The notes: generated from the letters alone by a model not told the origin. A stretch of DNA of 42,278 bases from CAZJRB01 sp964547995 (GCA_964547995.1 CAZJRB010000063.1:1-42278), one strand, 5' to 3'; positions 29,998 through 38,951 are shown, counted from the first letter of the stretch. Numbers and translations: made by a program.

Positions 29998-32900
29998 CTA
30001 TATGTTATTTTGTGTGGGAGTGTGGCTGCTACTCTCGCGGCCGCCGTAAATCAGCCAATAGACCACCGGAACAACCAACAGTGTGAAGAGCGTCGAGGCG
30101 GAGATTCCGAAGATAATCGCCCAGGCCAGCCCGGAGAAGATCGGGTCGAGCGTAATGACCCAGTTACCCAGGAGCGTCGTGCCGGCCGTAAGGAGAATCG
30201 GCCGGGTGCGGACGGCCACGCTGCGGACCACGGCCTCGCGGAGCGGAAGCCCTTCGGCCTGGCCGAGATGGATGAAGTCGATCAACACGACCGAGTTGCG
30301 CACGACGATGCCCGAAAGCGCGATCATCCCGATCATCGCCGTGGCCGTGAAGAAGACCGGATTGGGATAGCCGCCGACCGTATCGTCGACAATCAGGTTC
30401 AGAAGCCAGAAGCCGGGCATGATGCCGATCAGCGTCAGCGGGATCGCCAGCATGATTACCAGCGGCAAGAGCCGCGAGCCGGTCTGGAACATCAGCAGCA
30501 CGAAAATGGCGACCTGGGCAACCGCGAATGCGATGCCGAGGTCGCGGAATACGTCGAGCGTGATCTGCCATTCCCCCTCGCCGGACCAGACCACCTTGCC
30601 TTCGTAGGGCGGCGAGTATCCCAGCGGCATCGCCCAGGGGTCGCCGCCGCCGGGCTTCAGCCAGGAACGCTCCTCGGGCTCAGCGATGGCAGCGGCCGGC
30701 TCGGGGCTGGTCCCGTCCGGCCGGCGGTCGACCTGCATGTCGATAATCGCATCGGCGGGCGGGCGGCCCGCTACTTCGCCAAATACGTATACCACCGGCT
30801 TCAAGTTTTTGTGATAGATCGTCTTTTCTTCCAGCAGCGGCGTGCCGTCGGCGTTGGTCCGGACGAATTCCCCCAAGGCCCCGATCTGAACGATCTGGCC
30901 TCCTTCCCCCCGGACGTACAGCTCTTCGAGATCGTCGGTGGCCGAACGCGCCGAACGCTTCAGGCGCAGCTCGATTTGAAGCGGATCGACTTCACCGGGT
31001 ACGTGAACCGCAGTGACCGGCATTCCGTCAACGGCAAGCTGCAAGGTCTCGGCGATGTTTTCGGCCGACACGCCGGACAACGCCGCCTTCGGCTTGTCGG
31101 TCCGGAAGTCCCAGCGGCGCTGGTCGTCCTCCGCAGAGATATCGACATCGACAATATCCGGCTCGCGCTTCATACGGGCTTCGACGCGCCGCGCGGCCGC
31201 GATCAGGTCGCCGTAAGCAGCGTCGGCCGGGCCGTAGACCTCGGCGGTAACGGATGCGATGACCGGCGGCCCCGGGGGGACCTCGACGAGCTTGATGTTT
31301 GCCCCCGATTTGCGGGCGATGTCCGTCAACTCGTTGCGGATCCGCAGCAGCATCGCATGGGATTGTTGTGCCCGGCGCCGTTTCGGGGCAAGATTCACGC
31401 GAATATCGGCCAGGTTCGAACCGCGCCGGAGGAAGTAGTGCCGCACCATGCCGTTGAAATCCATCGGCGAGGCCAGCCCGGTATAAAGCTGGTAGTCGCG
31501 GACCTCGGCCACGCCGGCCAGGAACCGTCCCAGACGCCGAGTAACCGCATCGGTTTCCTCCAGGGTCGTTCCTTCCGGCATATCGACGACGATCTGGAAT
31601 TCGTTCTTGTTGTCGTAAGGCAGCATCTTCAGCGGCACCACGCGAAAGACCGGCAGCGACATCGCCCCGGCCAACAACAACGCGACTACTCCCAAAACGA
31701 CAAACGCCAGCCAGCGGCGGTCGAGCATTCGCCCGAGCACTGCCTGGCTGAGACGGTAGATCGGCCGCGCGGTGATGTCGAGTCCCGATTCCTTGCCGGG
31801 TTTCTCGTGAAGCTTTCGCAGGGCAACCATCGCCAGCCACGGCGTGATGACAAACGCCACGACCGTCGACATCGTCACGGTCAGAGGGACGTTGACGGCC
31901 ATCGGGGCCATGTAGGGACCCATCATGCCCGTGATGAACACAAGCGGCAGGAAGCTGGCGATGATCGCCAGGGTCGACATAATCAGTGCCGGCCGGACCT
32001 CGCGAATCGCCCTTAGGACGACCTGCTTCGGCGGCAGGATCCGCATGGCGAAATAGCGGGCGATATTCTCCACGTCGGTGATCGGATCGTCGACCAACAA
32101 CCCCAGCGAAAGGATCAACGCGAAGAGCGTCACCCGGTTGATCGTGTATCCGGCAAGCAGATTGATGAAGAGCGTCAGGCTGTAGCAGACGGGAATCGCC
32201 AGCGCCACGACCAGCGCCGCGCGCCAGCCGATGACCAGGCCGATCAACCCCACGACCGTAATGACCGCGATAGCAAGGCTCTCGACGAGTTCGTTGACCT
32301 TCTCGTTCGCAGTTTCACCGTAGTCGCGGGTAATCCGGTAGTAAACGCCGTCGGGCAGGTGGGTGGCGGCCAGCTCGTGCATTCGCTTTTCGACCTGGTC
32401 GGCGACCCTGACGGCATTGGTTCCCTTCTTCTTGGCAACGGCGATGTGTACGGCAGGATAAAGCCGGCCGTCGTCCGCCGGCGGTTCCTCCAGGGCCGGC
32501 CGGTCTTTGACCGCCTTGGGGTTCTCGGCGGCGGGGCCGAAACCGATCCAGGTGTAGCTCTCCACCTCCGCCGGACCGTCGGTTACCGTGGCAACGTCCT
32601 CCAGATAGACCGGACTGTTCTCAAAAACGTTGACAACGAGGTCCTCCAACTCGTGTTTGTCGCGAAGGAACGGCCCGGCTTCGATGATGAACTCTTCGTC
32701 CTGCTGTTCGACATTGCCGGCCCGGACATTCACGTTGCTCGCTTCGAGTACCCCGGCCACATCCAGCGCCGAGGTGCGGTGGGCCGCCAAATCTCCCGGG
32801 TCGAGTTCCGCGCGAATCCGTCGCGGGCGGCCGCCGATTACCCGAACCCGGTTCGTGTTGCGGATCGCCTGGAGTTCGTTCTGCAACTCTTCGGCAAGCC

Positions 32901-33402
32901 GCCGGAGTTCGTGGTCCCCGTAGAGGCTCGCGCGGTCCGACCAGAGCGTGACGTTGACGATCGGAACGTCGTCGACCTCGACCGGTTTGACCACCCACGC
33001 GGCCACGGCCGGCGGGATGTTGTCGACGTTCGAATGAACCTTGTTGTAGAGCTTTACCAGCGAGTCTTCGCGATCTTCGCCGACGTAGTACCGCACGGTG
33101 ACGATGCACTGGCCCGGTTTCGTCATCGAGTAGACGTACTCGACACCGTCGATCTGGTAGATCAGTTTCTCCAGCCGCCTGGTGATCTGCGATTCGATCT
33201 CCGCGGCGGACAGGCCCGGGGCACTTACAAAGATGTCGGCCATGGGGACGACAATCTGCGGTTCTTCTTCGCGGGGTGTCAGATACAGGGCAGCACCGCC
33301 CAAAAGCAGCGAAACGACCGTCAACAAGATGGCGACGTCGCCGCGAAGAAACGCTTCGACCAACCGGGTCAGCAACGGGGGTTTTTCTTCAGTGACGGGC
33401 AT
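29998..33402 (-). CDS. RND-family efflux transporter (AcrB/MdtB-like)
   Basis: A 1134-residue resistance-nodulation-division pump, a proton-driven inner membrane transporter that exports small molecules or metals through a tripartite channel. The N-terminal span (IAILL-like segment near 24-42) is followed by porter domains, then spans 2-6 near 370-545, with the proton-relay aspartates in LSLGLLVDDPITDVEN near 445. The second half repeats the pattern with spans near 575 and 985-1125. The porter region has the PLKMLPYDNKNEFQIVVD segment seen in hydrophobe-type RND pumps. It follows the adaptor gene by 6 nt. No outer-membrane factor is encoded here. Substrate cannot be told; the sequence looks closer to drug or lipid pumps than to CusA, since no methionine cluster stands out. 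Confidence 0.88.
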   Translation of the reverse strand: MPVTEEKPPLLTRLVEAFLRGDVAILLTVVSLLLGGAALYLTPREEEPQIVVPMADIFVSAPGLSAAEIESQITRRLEKLIYQIDGVEYVYSMTKPGQCIVTVRYYVGEDREDSLVKLYNKVHSNVDNIPPAVAAWVVKPVEVDDVPIVNVTLWSDRASLYGDHELRRLAEELQNELQAIRNTNRVRVIGGRPRRIRAELDPGDLAAHRTSALDVAGVLEASNVNVRAGNVEQQDEEFIIEAGPFLRDKHELEDLVVNVFENSPVYLEDVATVTDGPAEVESYTWIGFGPAAENPKAVKDRPALEEPPADDGRLYPAVHIAVAKKKGTNAVRVADQVEKRMHELAATHLPDGVYYRITRDYGETANEKVNELVESLAIAVITVVGLIGLVIGWRAALVVALAIPVCYSLTLFINLLAGYTINRVTLFALILSLGLLVDDPITDVENIARYFAMRILPPKQVVLRAIREVRPALIMSTLAIIASFLPLVFITGMMGPYMAPMAVNVPLTVTMSTVVAFVITPWLAMVALRKLHEKPGKESGLDITARPIYRLSQAVLGRMLDRRWLAFVVLGVVALLLAGAMSLPVFRVVPLKMLPYDNKNEFQIVVDMPEGTTLEETDAVTRRLGRFLAGVAEVRDYQLYTGLASPMDFNGMVRHYFLRRGSNLADIRVNLAPKRRRAQQSHAMLLRIRNELTDIARKSGANIKLVEVPPGPPVIASVTAEVYGPADAAYGDLIAAARRVEARMKREPDIVDVDISAEDDQRRWDFRTDKPKAALSGVSAENIAETLQLAVDGMPVTAVHVPGEVDPLQIELRLKRSARSATDDLEELYVRGEGGQIVQIGALGEFVRTNADGTPLLEEKTIYHKNLKPVVYVFGEVAGRPPADAIIDMQVDRRPDGTSPEPAAAIAEPEERSWLKPGGGDPWAMPLGYSPPYEGKVVWSGEGEWQITLDVFRDLGIAFAVAQVAIFVLLMFQTGSRLLPLVIMLAIPLTLIGIMPGFWLLNLIVDDTVGGYPNPVFFTATAMIGMIALSGIVVRNSVVLIDFIHLGQAEGLPLREAVVRSVAVRTRPILLTAGTTLLGNWVITLDPIFSGLAWAIIFGISASTLFTLLVVPVVYWLIYGGRESSSHTPTQNNI

Positions 33403-33408
33403 GTCGTG

Positions 33409-34587
33409 TCACTCGACTGACTGTTCGGGGTTACCCTCCCGCAAGGGAACGGTTTTTTCCGGGCAGGTGCTGACGCCGTCCTTGCACGAGGGTTTCAACA
33501 GCACTTTGTCGCCCGCCTTCAACCCGCTGAGCACTTCGACGTGGTCCTTGTCGCCGCGGCGCCCGGTCTTGATGAACCGCCGCTCGAGCGTGTCGTCGTC
33601 GCGGATGACGGTGACGAACTGCAACTGCCCGACCGTTTCGATCGCCCCGGAGTGCAGGCAAAGGTGCCGTCGCCGGCCGGCGGGAATCTCCAGACGCCCG
33701 AACATACCCTCGAAAAGGTCGTCCGACCGCGGCAGCTTGACTTTCACCAGGAACGAGCGACTTCCGGCCTCGGCCTGTGGCACGATCTCGTCGATGACCG
33801 CCTTGAGCCGGCGGTTGTGGGCATCGATCTTCACGGTGAGTTCCTCGCCGGGCTTCATCTTCACGGCCAGATTCTCCTTCACCGGGACTTCCAGCCGCAG
33901 CGAACTCGGGTCGTAGAGAATCAACAACGGCTCGCCGGGGCGGGCCGTGTCGCCCGGCTCGGCCAGACGGTCGACGATCGTACCGGCCTTCGGAGCGGTG
34001 ATCTTCGTGTAGGAAAGCATCACGTCGACTTCGGCGAGTGCTTCCCGGGCGTGTTTCAGGTTGGCCCTGCCAACTTTGACCTTCTCGATGACGCGATCCA
34101 GCGTTTCTCGCGTGATCGTCCGGCTTCGGGCAAGCTCGACCGCCCGTTCGTAATCCTTTTCAGCACGGTTCAGCGCCGCTTCGGCCGCGGTCCGATTGGC
34201 CTCCGCCTGGCTGCGTTGGGTTTCCAGCGCAAGCTGATCGAGCACGATCAGCAATTGGTCCTCGGCCACCATTTGACCCGCCCGGACTTTGACTTCCTCG
34301 ATGGTGGCCATTACGCGGGCGGAAATTTCGGTTCGATCGGCGGCCTTGAGCGTACCGACGGCTTCTTCAACATAGGTTTTTTCGACTTCGCGCACTTCGT
34401 AAGCGTTTTCCCTCTGTTCGGCGGTCGCCGTCGCCGGGGTTACAACATCCTCGGTCGCTTGAATCTTCTCTCCGAAGAATCCGACCATCCAGGCGACCAC
34501 ACCGACCAGAACGGCAACGCCAAGCACCAGAGGCAAGACGGTCTTCAGCAAGACGGACCCGATTTTCGTGAACGGCTGGAGTTTCAT
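33409..34587 (-). CDS. RND periplasmic adaptor (membrane fusion protein)
   Basis: A 392-residue adaptor that links the RND pump to an outer-membrane channel. Residues 15-38 form a membrane anchor (LLKTVLPLVLGVAVLVGVVA). Next come a lipoyl half (EKTYVEEAVGTLKAADRTEI, ATIEEVKVRAGQMVAEDQLL), an alpha hairpin (QRSQAEANRTAAEAALNRAE to KVKVGRANLKHAREALAEVD) and the second lipoyl half (TKITAPKAGTIVDRLAEPGD). A beta-barrel and a membrane-proximal domain follow. The start is set at MKLQPFTKIG because the extra N-terminal part of the frame has no counterpart in the family. The stop is 6 nt ahead of the pump start, a typical adaptor-pump pair. A cysteine pair in KPSCKDGVSTCPEK near the C-terminus is unusual. 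Confidence 0.87.
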   Translation of the reverse strand: MKLQPFTKIGSVLLKTVLPLVLGVAVLVGVVAWMVGFFGEKIQATEDVVTPATATAEQRENAYEVREVEKTYVEEAVGTLKAADRTEISARVMATIEEVKVRAGQMVAEDQLLIVLDQLALETQRSQAEANRTAAEAALNRAEKDYERAVELARSRTITRETLDRVIEKVKVGRANLKHAREALAEVDVMLSYTKITAPKAGTIVDRLAEPGDTARPGEPLLILYDPSSLRLEVPVKENLAVKMKPGEELTVKIDAHNRRLKAVIDEIVPQAEAGSRSFLVKVKLPRSDDLFEGMFGRLEIPAGRRRHLCLHSGAIETVGQLQFVTVIRDDDTLERRFIKTGRRGDKDHVEVLSGLKAGDKVLLKPSCKDGVSTCPEKTVPLREGNPEQSVE

Positions 34588-34845
34588 GGCTGGTTCCCGC
34601 TGGAATGGATCATAAGCGCTGCTTCTTTGGTCAACGCCACGGTCTTCCCCATCTTCTGGTGGATTGCTCACAAACAGTGGTTTCCCATGGTATTCTACCT
34701 TTCGCACGCCAATCGCAAAGACTCTTTTTCCCAATCCACCGATGCGCGTCGGCGCCTTGGGTTGTGGGAACGGGCAATAACAGCGGGAACCACCGCCGGT
34801 CGAATCGACGTAAGTTATTGCTGTACAGCGGGTTACAAAAGAACG

Positions 34846-35610
34846 TCAAGGACTTCTCCGATAGAACTCGACGACCTTTGCCCGCACCTCCCGGCAGTCG
34901 GATTCCCCGTCGGCAACCAGTTCACGGACGAAGTTGACATAGGGTTCCAATTCGTCCGGGTTGCACAATTCGCCGACTTGCCGGAAGGTATCGGCGGCCG
35001 GGTTCCACTCGAACAGCAGGCGGTGTCCCCCACGGCCGTCGGCTTCGTGGAAGGTGGTGACGCGGTGCCGGTAGCCGTCGGGGCCCCGCCCCGCGTGTAT
35101 GAAGAGAATCAGCCCGACACAACCGAGCGAATCGTAGTCGACGCGAAGCGGCGGCAGGCAAAGGATGTTGGTCATTTCTTCCAGCGTGTCCGCGTGCAGA
35201 CAGGAAGCGATCCGGTGAGGCCCTTCGGCTATGGCGATGAGGTCGGCCACGTCGCGGCCCCAAAGATAGCCGTAGTAGTGGCCGGAGCCGATTTCATGGA
35301 CGAGATAGCAGGCCGGGTCGGTGACGGAGCGTTCTTGCCCTTCGGCAAGGATATCGGGATGATCGACGGTCACGATCCGTTCGTCCGGTGGGAGGAAGTG
35401 CAGGATGGACGCCATGAGCGTCGTTTTTCCCGCCCCGCCGGGGCGGGCCCCGGTCAACAACGAATATCCCCGTTCCATTGCGCGGAGCGCATAGGCCGCC
35501 ATTTCGACGCTGATGGTGCGTGCGGTGATCAAATCGACGATGCTCAACGTCCGCCCGCCCCGCTGATTGAGCATTTCGATCTGCCGGTAGTTATGTGTTT
35601 CGGTGTCCAT
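34846..35610 (-). CDS. Orphan GspE/PilT-like secretion ATPase domain
   Basis: A 254-residue P-loop protein that resembles the C-terminal ATPase half of type II/IV secretion and pilus motors. Walker A is GARPGGAGKTTLM with Lys62. RDVADLIAIAEGPHRIASCLHADTLEEM matches in spirit the R-D-x-E...STLHT segment of PilT-type ATPases and carries the His-box. The N-terminal domain that such motors use to form hexamers is short or missing. No pilin, secretin or platform protein lies nearby. ATG at 35610 is preferred; an upstream in-frame start at 35667 would run into a GC-rich repeat. Its role might be gene transfer, motility or an unrelated ATP-driven task. Confidence 0.65.
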   Translation of the reverse strand: MDTETHNYRQIEMLNQRGGRTLSIVDLITARTISVEMAAYALRAMERGYSLLTGARPGGAGKTTLMASILHFLPPDERIVTVDHPDILAEGQERSVTDPACYLVHEIGSGHYYGYLWGRDVADLIAIAEGPHRIASCLHADTLEEMTNILCLPPLRVDYDSLGCVGLILFIHAGRGPDGYRHRVTTFHEADGRGGHRLLFEWNPAADTFRQVGELCNPDELEPYVNFVRELVADGESDCREVRAKVVEFYRRSP

Positions 35611-35725
35611 GGAACTTGCGTTGATAGCCCACGCACAACGCACCGCGGGGAAATAGCCGGGGCGCAACGCGCCGCGGGGAACTTGGCCACTGCGATAGCA
35701 TTATAGAGAAACCCGCAACCTCGCA

Positions 35726-35750
35726 AAAGCCCCCGCACTGCGTGCGGGGG
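35726..35750. repeat. Family A palindromic repeat
   Basis: AAAAG followed by CCCCCGCAC-TGC-GTGCGGGGG (35730-35750), then TTGTCG. It has a 9-bp stem and a 3-nt loop. It is identical, inverted, to the copy at 28219 and related by a compensated base pair to the one at 8815. It lies in the divergent region between the ATPase and the aldo/keto reductase. Confidence 0.85.
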
Positions 35751-35813
35751 TTGTCGTTCGGGCATTGTGCTCCGGGAAGAGGTGCGTTACGATGGCGGCC
35801 GGGAGTGTGGCGA

Positions 35814-36809
35814 ATGAAATACATGAAACTGCACAACACAGATCTCGAAATCTCGGCCGTGGCGATGGGCTGCTGGGGACTGGCGGGCGACGCCACTTGG
35901 GGACCGCAGGACGAGGCCGAGTCGATCGCCGCGGTGCGGGCGGCCCTCGATGCAGGCATCAATTTCTTCGACACGGCCGAAATGTACGGCGACGGGCTCT
36001 CCGAACGGCGACTCGGCAGGGGCCTGGCCAAGCGGCGCGATCGGGCCGTCATCGCCTCGAAATTCGGCCCCGATCACAACGCGGACGCCGATCTGACGGC
36101 CGCATGCGAGCGGACCCTTGCTTGCCTTCAGACCGACTACATCGACCTCTACCAGATCCATTGGGCCAGCCGAACCGTGCCGCTTGAGGAAACGTGGGAT
36201 GCACTATGGAAACTGAAAGACCAAGGGAAAATCCGCGAGATCGGCGTCTGTAATTTCGGGACCGGCAACCTGGGTGACCTGCTTGCGCTGGGGCTGCCTG
36301 TGACCAACCAACTTCCGTACAGCCTTTTGATGCGGGCGATCGAGTTTGAAATCCTTCCCTGCTGCGTGCAGGAGGGGATCGGCGTGCTCTGCTACAGCCC
36401 GCTGCTGTTGGGAATCCTGACGGGCAAGTATTCCTGTGCCGACGAAGTTCCCGACGGCCGCGCGCGGCTCCGCCATTTCTCGACCGATCGTCCTCAAGCC
36501 CGGCACGGCGAGCCGGGTTGTGAAGCGGAGACCTTCGCGGCGTTGGCGAGGATTCGCGAGATCAGCGAGCAGCTCGGCCGGCCGATGAGCGATGTGGCCC
36601 TGGCCTGGTTGCTGCACCAGGAGGGCGTCGTCAGCGTGCTGAGCGGGATTCGCAACCCGGACCAGGCCCGGCGCAACGTCGCGGCGGCGGAGTTGACGCT
36701 GGGCGACGACGTGCTCGCAATGTTGGACGAGGCAACCGAACCGGTCAAACAGGCGCTGGGCCCCAACCCCGACTTATGGCAAGGCGCCAACGACTCGCGT
36801 TTCCGGTGA
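35814..36809 (+). CDS. Aldo/keto reductase
   Basis: A 331-residue NADPH-dependent TIM-barrel oxidoreductase of the aldo/keto reductase family (YajO/IolS-like branch), which reduces aldehydes or ketones. The catalytic tetrad is visible: Asp53 and Tyr58 in FFDTAEMYGDG, Lys83 in VIASKFG, and His116 in YQIHWASR. The cofactor-phosphate region near the C-terminus reads VLSGIRNPDQARRNVAA. GGGAG lies 8 nt before the ATG at 35814, which decides this start over upstream in-frame codons. It appears to be a single-gene unit between repeats. Substrate unknown. Confidence 0.88.
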   Translation: MKYMKLHNTDLEISAVAMGCWGLAGDATWGPQDEAESIAAVRAALDAGINFFDTAEMYGDGLSERRLGRGLAKRRDRAVIASKFGPDHNADADLTAACERTLACLQTDYIDLYQIHWASRTVPLEETWDALWKLKDQGKIREIGVCNFGTGNLGDLLALGLPVTNQLPYSLLMRAIEFEILPCCVQEGIGVLCYSPLLLGILTGKYSCADEVPDGRARLRHFSTDRPQARHGEPGCEAETFAALARIREISEQLGRPMSDVALAWLLHQEGVVSVLSGIRNPDQARRNVAAAELTLGDDVLAMLDEATEPVKQALGPNPDLWQGANDSRFR

Positions 36810-36820
36810 GGAAATCGTAC

Positions 36821-36897
36821 ATCATAGGAGGGGGCACCTGCCCCCGAAACATCGCCAAGAATCGATCAGGCCGGGGGCGGGTGCCCCCTCCTATGAT
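36821..36897. repeat. Family E inverted pair, MITE-like, 77 bp
   Basis: Left arm ATCATAGGAGGGGGCACCTG (36821-36840) continuing to CCCCCG; right arm CGGGGGCGGGTGCCCCCTCC (36872-36891) continuing to TATGAT. The 26-bp arms differ at one position. About 25 bp lie between them. The unit fills the gap between the convergent aldo/keto reductase and the HAMP protein gene and may also stop transcription from both sides. Confidence 0.85.
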
Positions 36898-36919
36898 TTC
36901 ATCCACGGGGACGAAGTCC

Positions 36920-37420
36920 TTACTCGGCAGCAGCCGCAACGGGTTTATCCTGATCTTCCCGCTTTGTATTGTGTACGGCATCTTCAGCCGGCGCGTTTTC
37001 CAACGCTTCAACGCGCCTTATCACGGCGTTGAACTGCCCGGCGATCTCCTGCCAGAAGTCGCTGCTGCGGAACTCGAGCGGCTCGACGTGTTCGCCCCGG
37101 GCCAGCGCCCGTATCGAACGCCGCAACCGCACCAGCGGCCCGGCAAAGCGGTTGCTCAGCCGGAGAATGTCGATCACCACCAGCGGCAGCAACACAAACG
37201 ACGCTACCGCGGCAGGACCATAGAAAAACCACAAGTCGCCGAAGTGCGTGTAGAACATCCTCGCCGGCCCGGTGACGATCCGCCAGCAGAGCAGCATCAT
37301 CGCAATGGCGATCACGCAGACGCCCCAGTACAGCACCACGCGGACCGCCAGGGCCCCTTGCACCTTCGGATCGATATAGATGCGTTTCCGAGCGGGTTTC
37401 TTCCGGTTGGTTCGCGACAT
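36920..37420 (-). CDS. Membrane protein with two spans and a HAMP-like domain
   Basis: A 166-residue protein. The N-terminus is very basic (MSRTNRKKPARKRIYIDPKV). Membrane spans lie at about 28-47 and 65-85. They are followed by a HAMP-type linker (RLSNRFAGPLVRLRRSIRAL, then RGEHVEPLEFRSSDFWQEIA and a second amphipathic helix), the module that joins receptors to output domains. No kinase, cyclase or methyl-accepting domain follows; the chain ends in a short Ala-rich tail. It may form mixed receptors with a separate output protein. The start at 37420 is chosen because an earlier in-frame codon would add residues with no structure. Confidence 0.7.
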   Translation of the reverse strand: MSRTNRKKPARKRIYIDPKVQGALAVRVVLYWGVCVIAIAMMLLCWRIVTGPARMFYTHFGDLWFFYGPAAVASFVLLPLVVIDILRLSNRFAGPLVRLRRSIRALARGEHVEPLEFRSSDFWQEIAGQFNAVIRRVEALENAPAEDAVHNTKREDQDKPVAAAAE

Positions 37421-37550
37421 GGCACCCTGCCTTTCGGATTTTCTCACCACCAGAAAGAATAGCACACCGGTGATCGCGAAAAGGTTGCCGGCAAGTCACC
37501 CTGTAAAGAAGACCCCTTGACCCGAGCGGGCGGTTGCGAGTGTAGGAGTT

Positions 37551-37656
37551 GTAGGGTGGGACCAGCGGCCCTCAGGCCGCGCCGGCCCACCAGACTTACC
37601 GGGTTTTTCTGGCGTTGGTGGGCCGGCGCGGCGTGACGCCCGCTGGCACACCCTAC
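37551..37656. repeat. Family F inverted pair, MITE-like, 106 bp
   Basis: The left arm starts GTAGGGTGGGACCAGCGG (37551) and runs to CGCCGGCCCACCA near 37592. The right arm starts TTGGTGGGCCGGCGCGG near 37616 and ends GGCACACCCTAC at 37656. The arms are about 41 bp long and mostly complementary, with a few indels. The unit occupies much of the 248-bp gap between two minus-strand genes; the rest of the gap shows nothing I can name. Confidence 0.8.
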
Positions 37657-37668
37657 AGTCTACAGCCG

Positions 37669-38022
37669 CTAAGACAACAACATGCGCATCGGGTGCAGGG
37701 TTCGTTCGAAGGGGTTGAATACGAGCCCTAGAATCTCCAAGGTCACGACGCCCAACAGTGCTTCGTCAGCTTCCGCACCCAAAACAACGGGTGTGTGAGC
37801 TTCTCCTTGCGGTAAGACGACAAAGGCCTCTGATACCGACCTTTCTATTGTCGTGCCGTCCGCCAGCGCAAAGGACACCTCTCGTTTCGGCGCCAATTCA
37901 ATGGCCTGCCACACGGACTTCGGCAGAACCGAATAAGTCGCCCCGCTATCGATGAGAAATCTCACGCTTTCTTGCTTACCCGAAGGTCCCTTTACCAGAC
38001 CCTCAATGTAAGTAATGCCCAT
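37669..38022 (-). CDS. Clan AA (retropepsin-like) aspartic protease domain protein
   Basis: A 117-residue protein of the retropepsin-like fold. FLIDSGATYSVLP (23-35) carries the catalytic Asp25 in the D-S/T-G-A motif, and LLGVVTLEILGLVF (89-102) is the hydrophobic L-L-G strand that completes such active sites. Such enzymes work as homodimers because each chain gives one Asp. There is no signal peptide. GGAGC lies upstream of the ATG. It begins 12 nt after the stop of the 247-residue unknown protein, so the two are surely co-transcribed. Cellular substrate unknown. Confidence 0.78.
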   Translation of the reverse strand: MGITYIEGLVKGPSGKQESVRFLIDSGATYSVLPKSVWQAIELAPKREVSFALADGTTIERSVSEAFVVLPQGEAHTPVVLGAEADEALLGVVTLEILGLVFNPFERTLHPMRMLLS

Positions 38023-38034
38023 AATGTGCTCCGT

Positions 38035-38778
38035 TCACTTCAGCGCGATTGTGCGAGCAAGGGGATTCAGCACGTGCTCGGTCACGTGACTCTCGATCAT
38101 GTCGTGACAGATCCCGGCCAACCGGTCGAGCGTTTCGACGAAGGTCGCGTCGGGGCCCAGAGAGCCGTACTGCCGCGCACTGACGTAGACACTCAGTTGC
38201 TCCTCGGGGAAATCGCTCGTCCGGATTTGATAGGTCGTCGTCCGCGTTTCGACGCTCACGCGGAACTGAGTCCGGCAGTCTTCATTCAACGCGACGATGA
38301 TCGACGGCTCGTGGTTGATCACCAGGGCGCCGGGCAGATCGGCGATCCCCTCCAGCGCCGGGCTGACTCCCAGCGCCTCGGTCATCAGTTGGTTGTGGTT
38401 TCCCTGGTACGTGAAATCGAAGACGAACAACAGATCGAGCGCTTCGCAATCCAGCGGGCTGACCGAAAGCGAATACGGCGACAATTCGAGGACGAGCCGG
38501 TGTTGCTTCAGCACGTCCTCGATCGATTCGGGGTTGACGTGGCCGGAGGAGATGCGTCGCGGCTCGATCGTACACCAGCGATAGCTGCCTTTTTCCTTGT
38601 CTTCTTCGAGTACGAAGTCCCCCCGCTCGCGGCAATAGAAATTCCGCATCGTGGGATATGTCTTCTGAATCTGCTCGAAGAAGTGGAGGACCGTTTCCCG
38701 GTTCGACGGCAGTTCCATCTCGGTGGCGAGGTTCATGGTGACATAGAAGTCGTCGCACAACGAAGCGTAGGGGTTCAT
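38035..38778 (-). CDS. Conserved hypothetical protein, partner of clan AA protease
   Basis: A 247-residue soluble protein I cannot assign. It begins MNPYASLCDDFYVTMNLATE and reads as an alpha/beta protein; it has four-strand-like stretches such as LVLELSPYSLSVSPLDCEAL, LLFVFDFTYQGNHNQ and ALVINHEPSIIVALNEDCR, which suggest an internal duplication. No signal peptide, membrane span or cofactor motif is evident. AAGGAA precedes the ATG. It lies 12 nt upstream of the protease gene on the same strand. Similar proteins seem common in planctomycetes, but I recall no function. Confidence 0.65.
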   Translation of the reverse strand: MNPYASLCDDFYVTMNLATEMELPSNRETVLHFFEQIQKTYPTMRNFYCRERGDFVLEEDKEKGSYRWCTIEPRRISSGHVNPESIEDVLKQHRLVLELSPYSLSVSPLDCEALDLLFVFDFTYQGNHNQLMTEALGVSPALEGIADLPGALVINHEPSIIVALNEDCRTQFRVSVETRTTTYQIRTSDFPEEQLSVYVSARQYGSLGPDATFVETLDRLAGICHDMIESHVTEHVLNPLARTIALK

Positions 38779-38951
38779 GGGAACAATTCCTTCTGAGGTG
38801 GCGTCCGTTGAGCCTTGGCGGCTCGAAGAAAAGGCATTAAACTGGTTTGCGGCTCATTTTAGTATATGCTGAGTGGTCCCGGGTTGTCAAAGGCATCCTG
38901 AAATGCCCCCCCGAAGGGTTGTTCGCCCCGGCAGATTTTCCCAGAAAGCAC

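Noticed and set aside
29956..35706. Long plus-strand open frames (about 690, 350 and 720 codons) opposite the RND pump, adaptor and ATPase genes
   Set aside because: They are shadows of well-supported minus-strand genes. They are rich in Arg, Asp and Gly repeats and match nothing.
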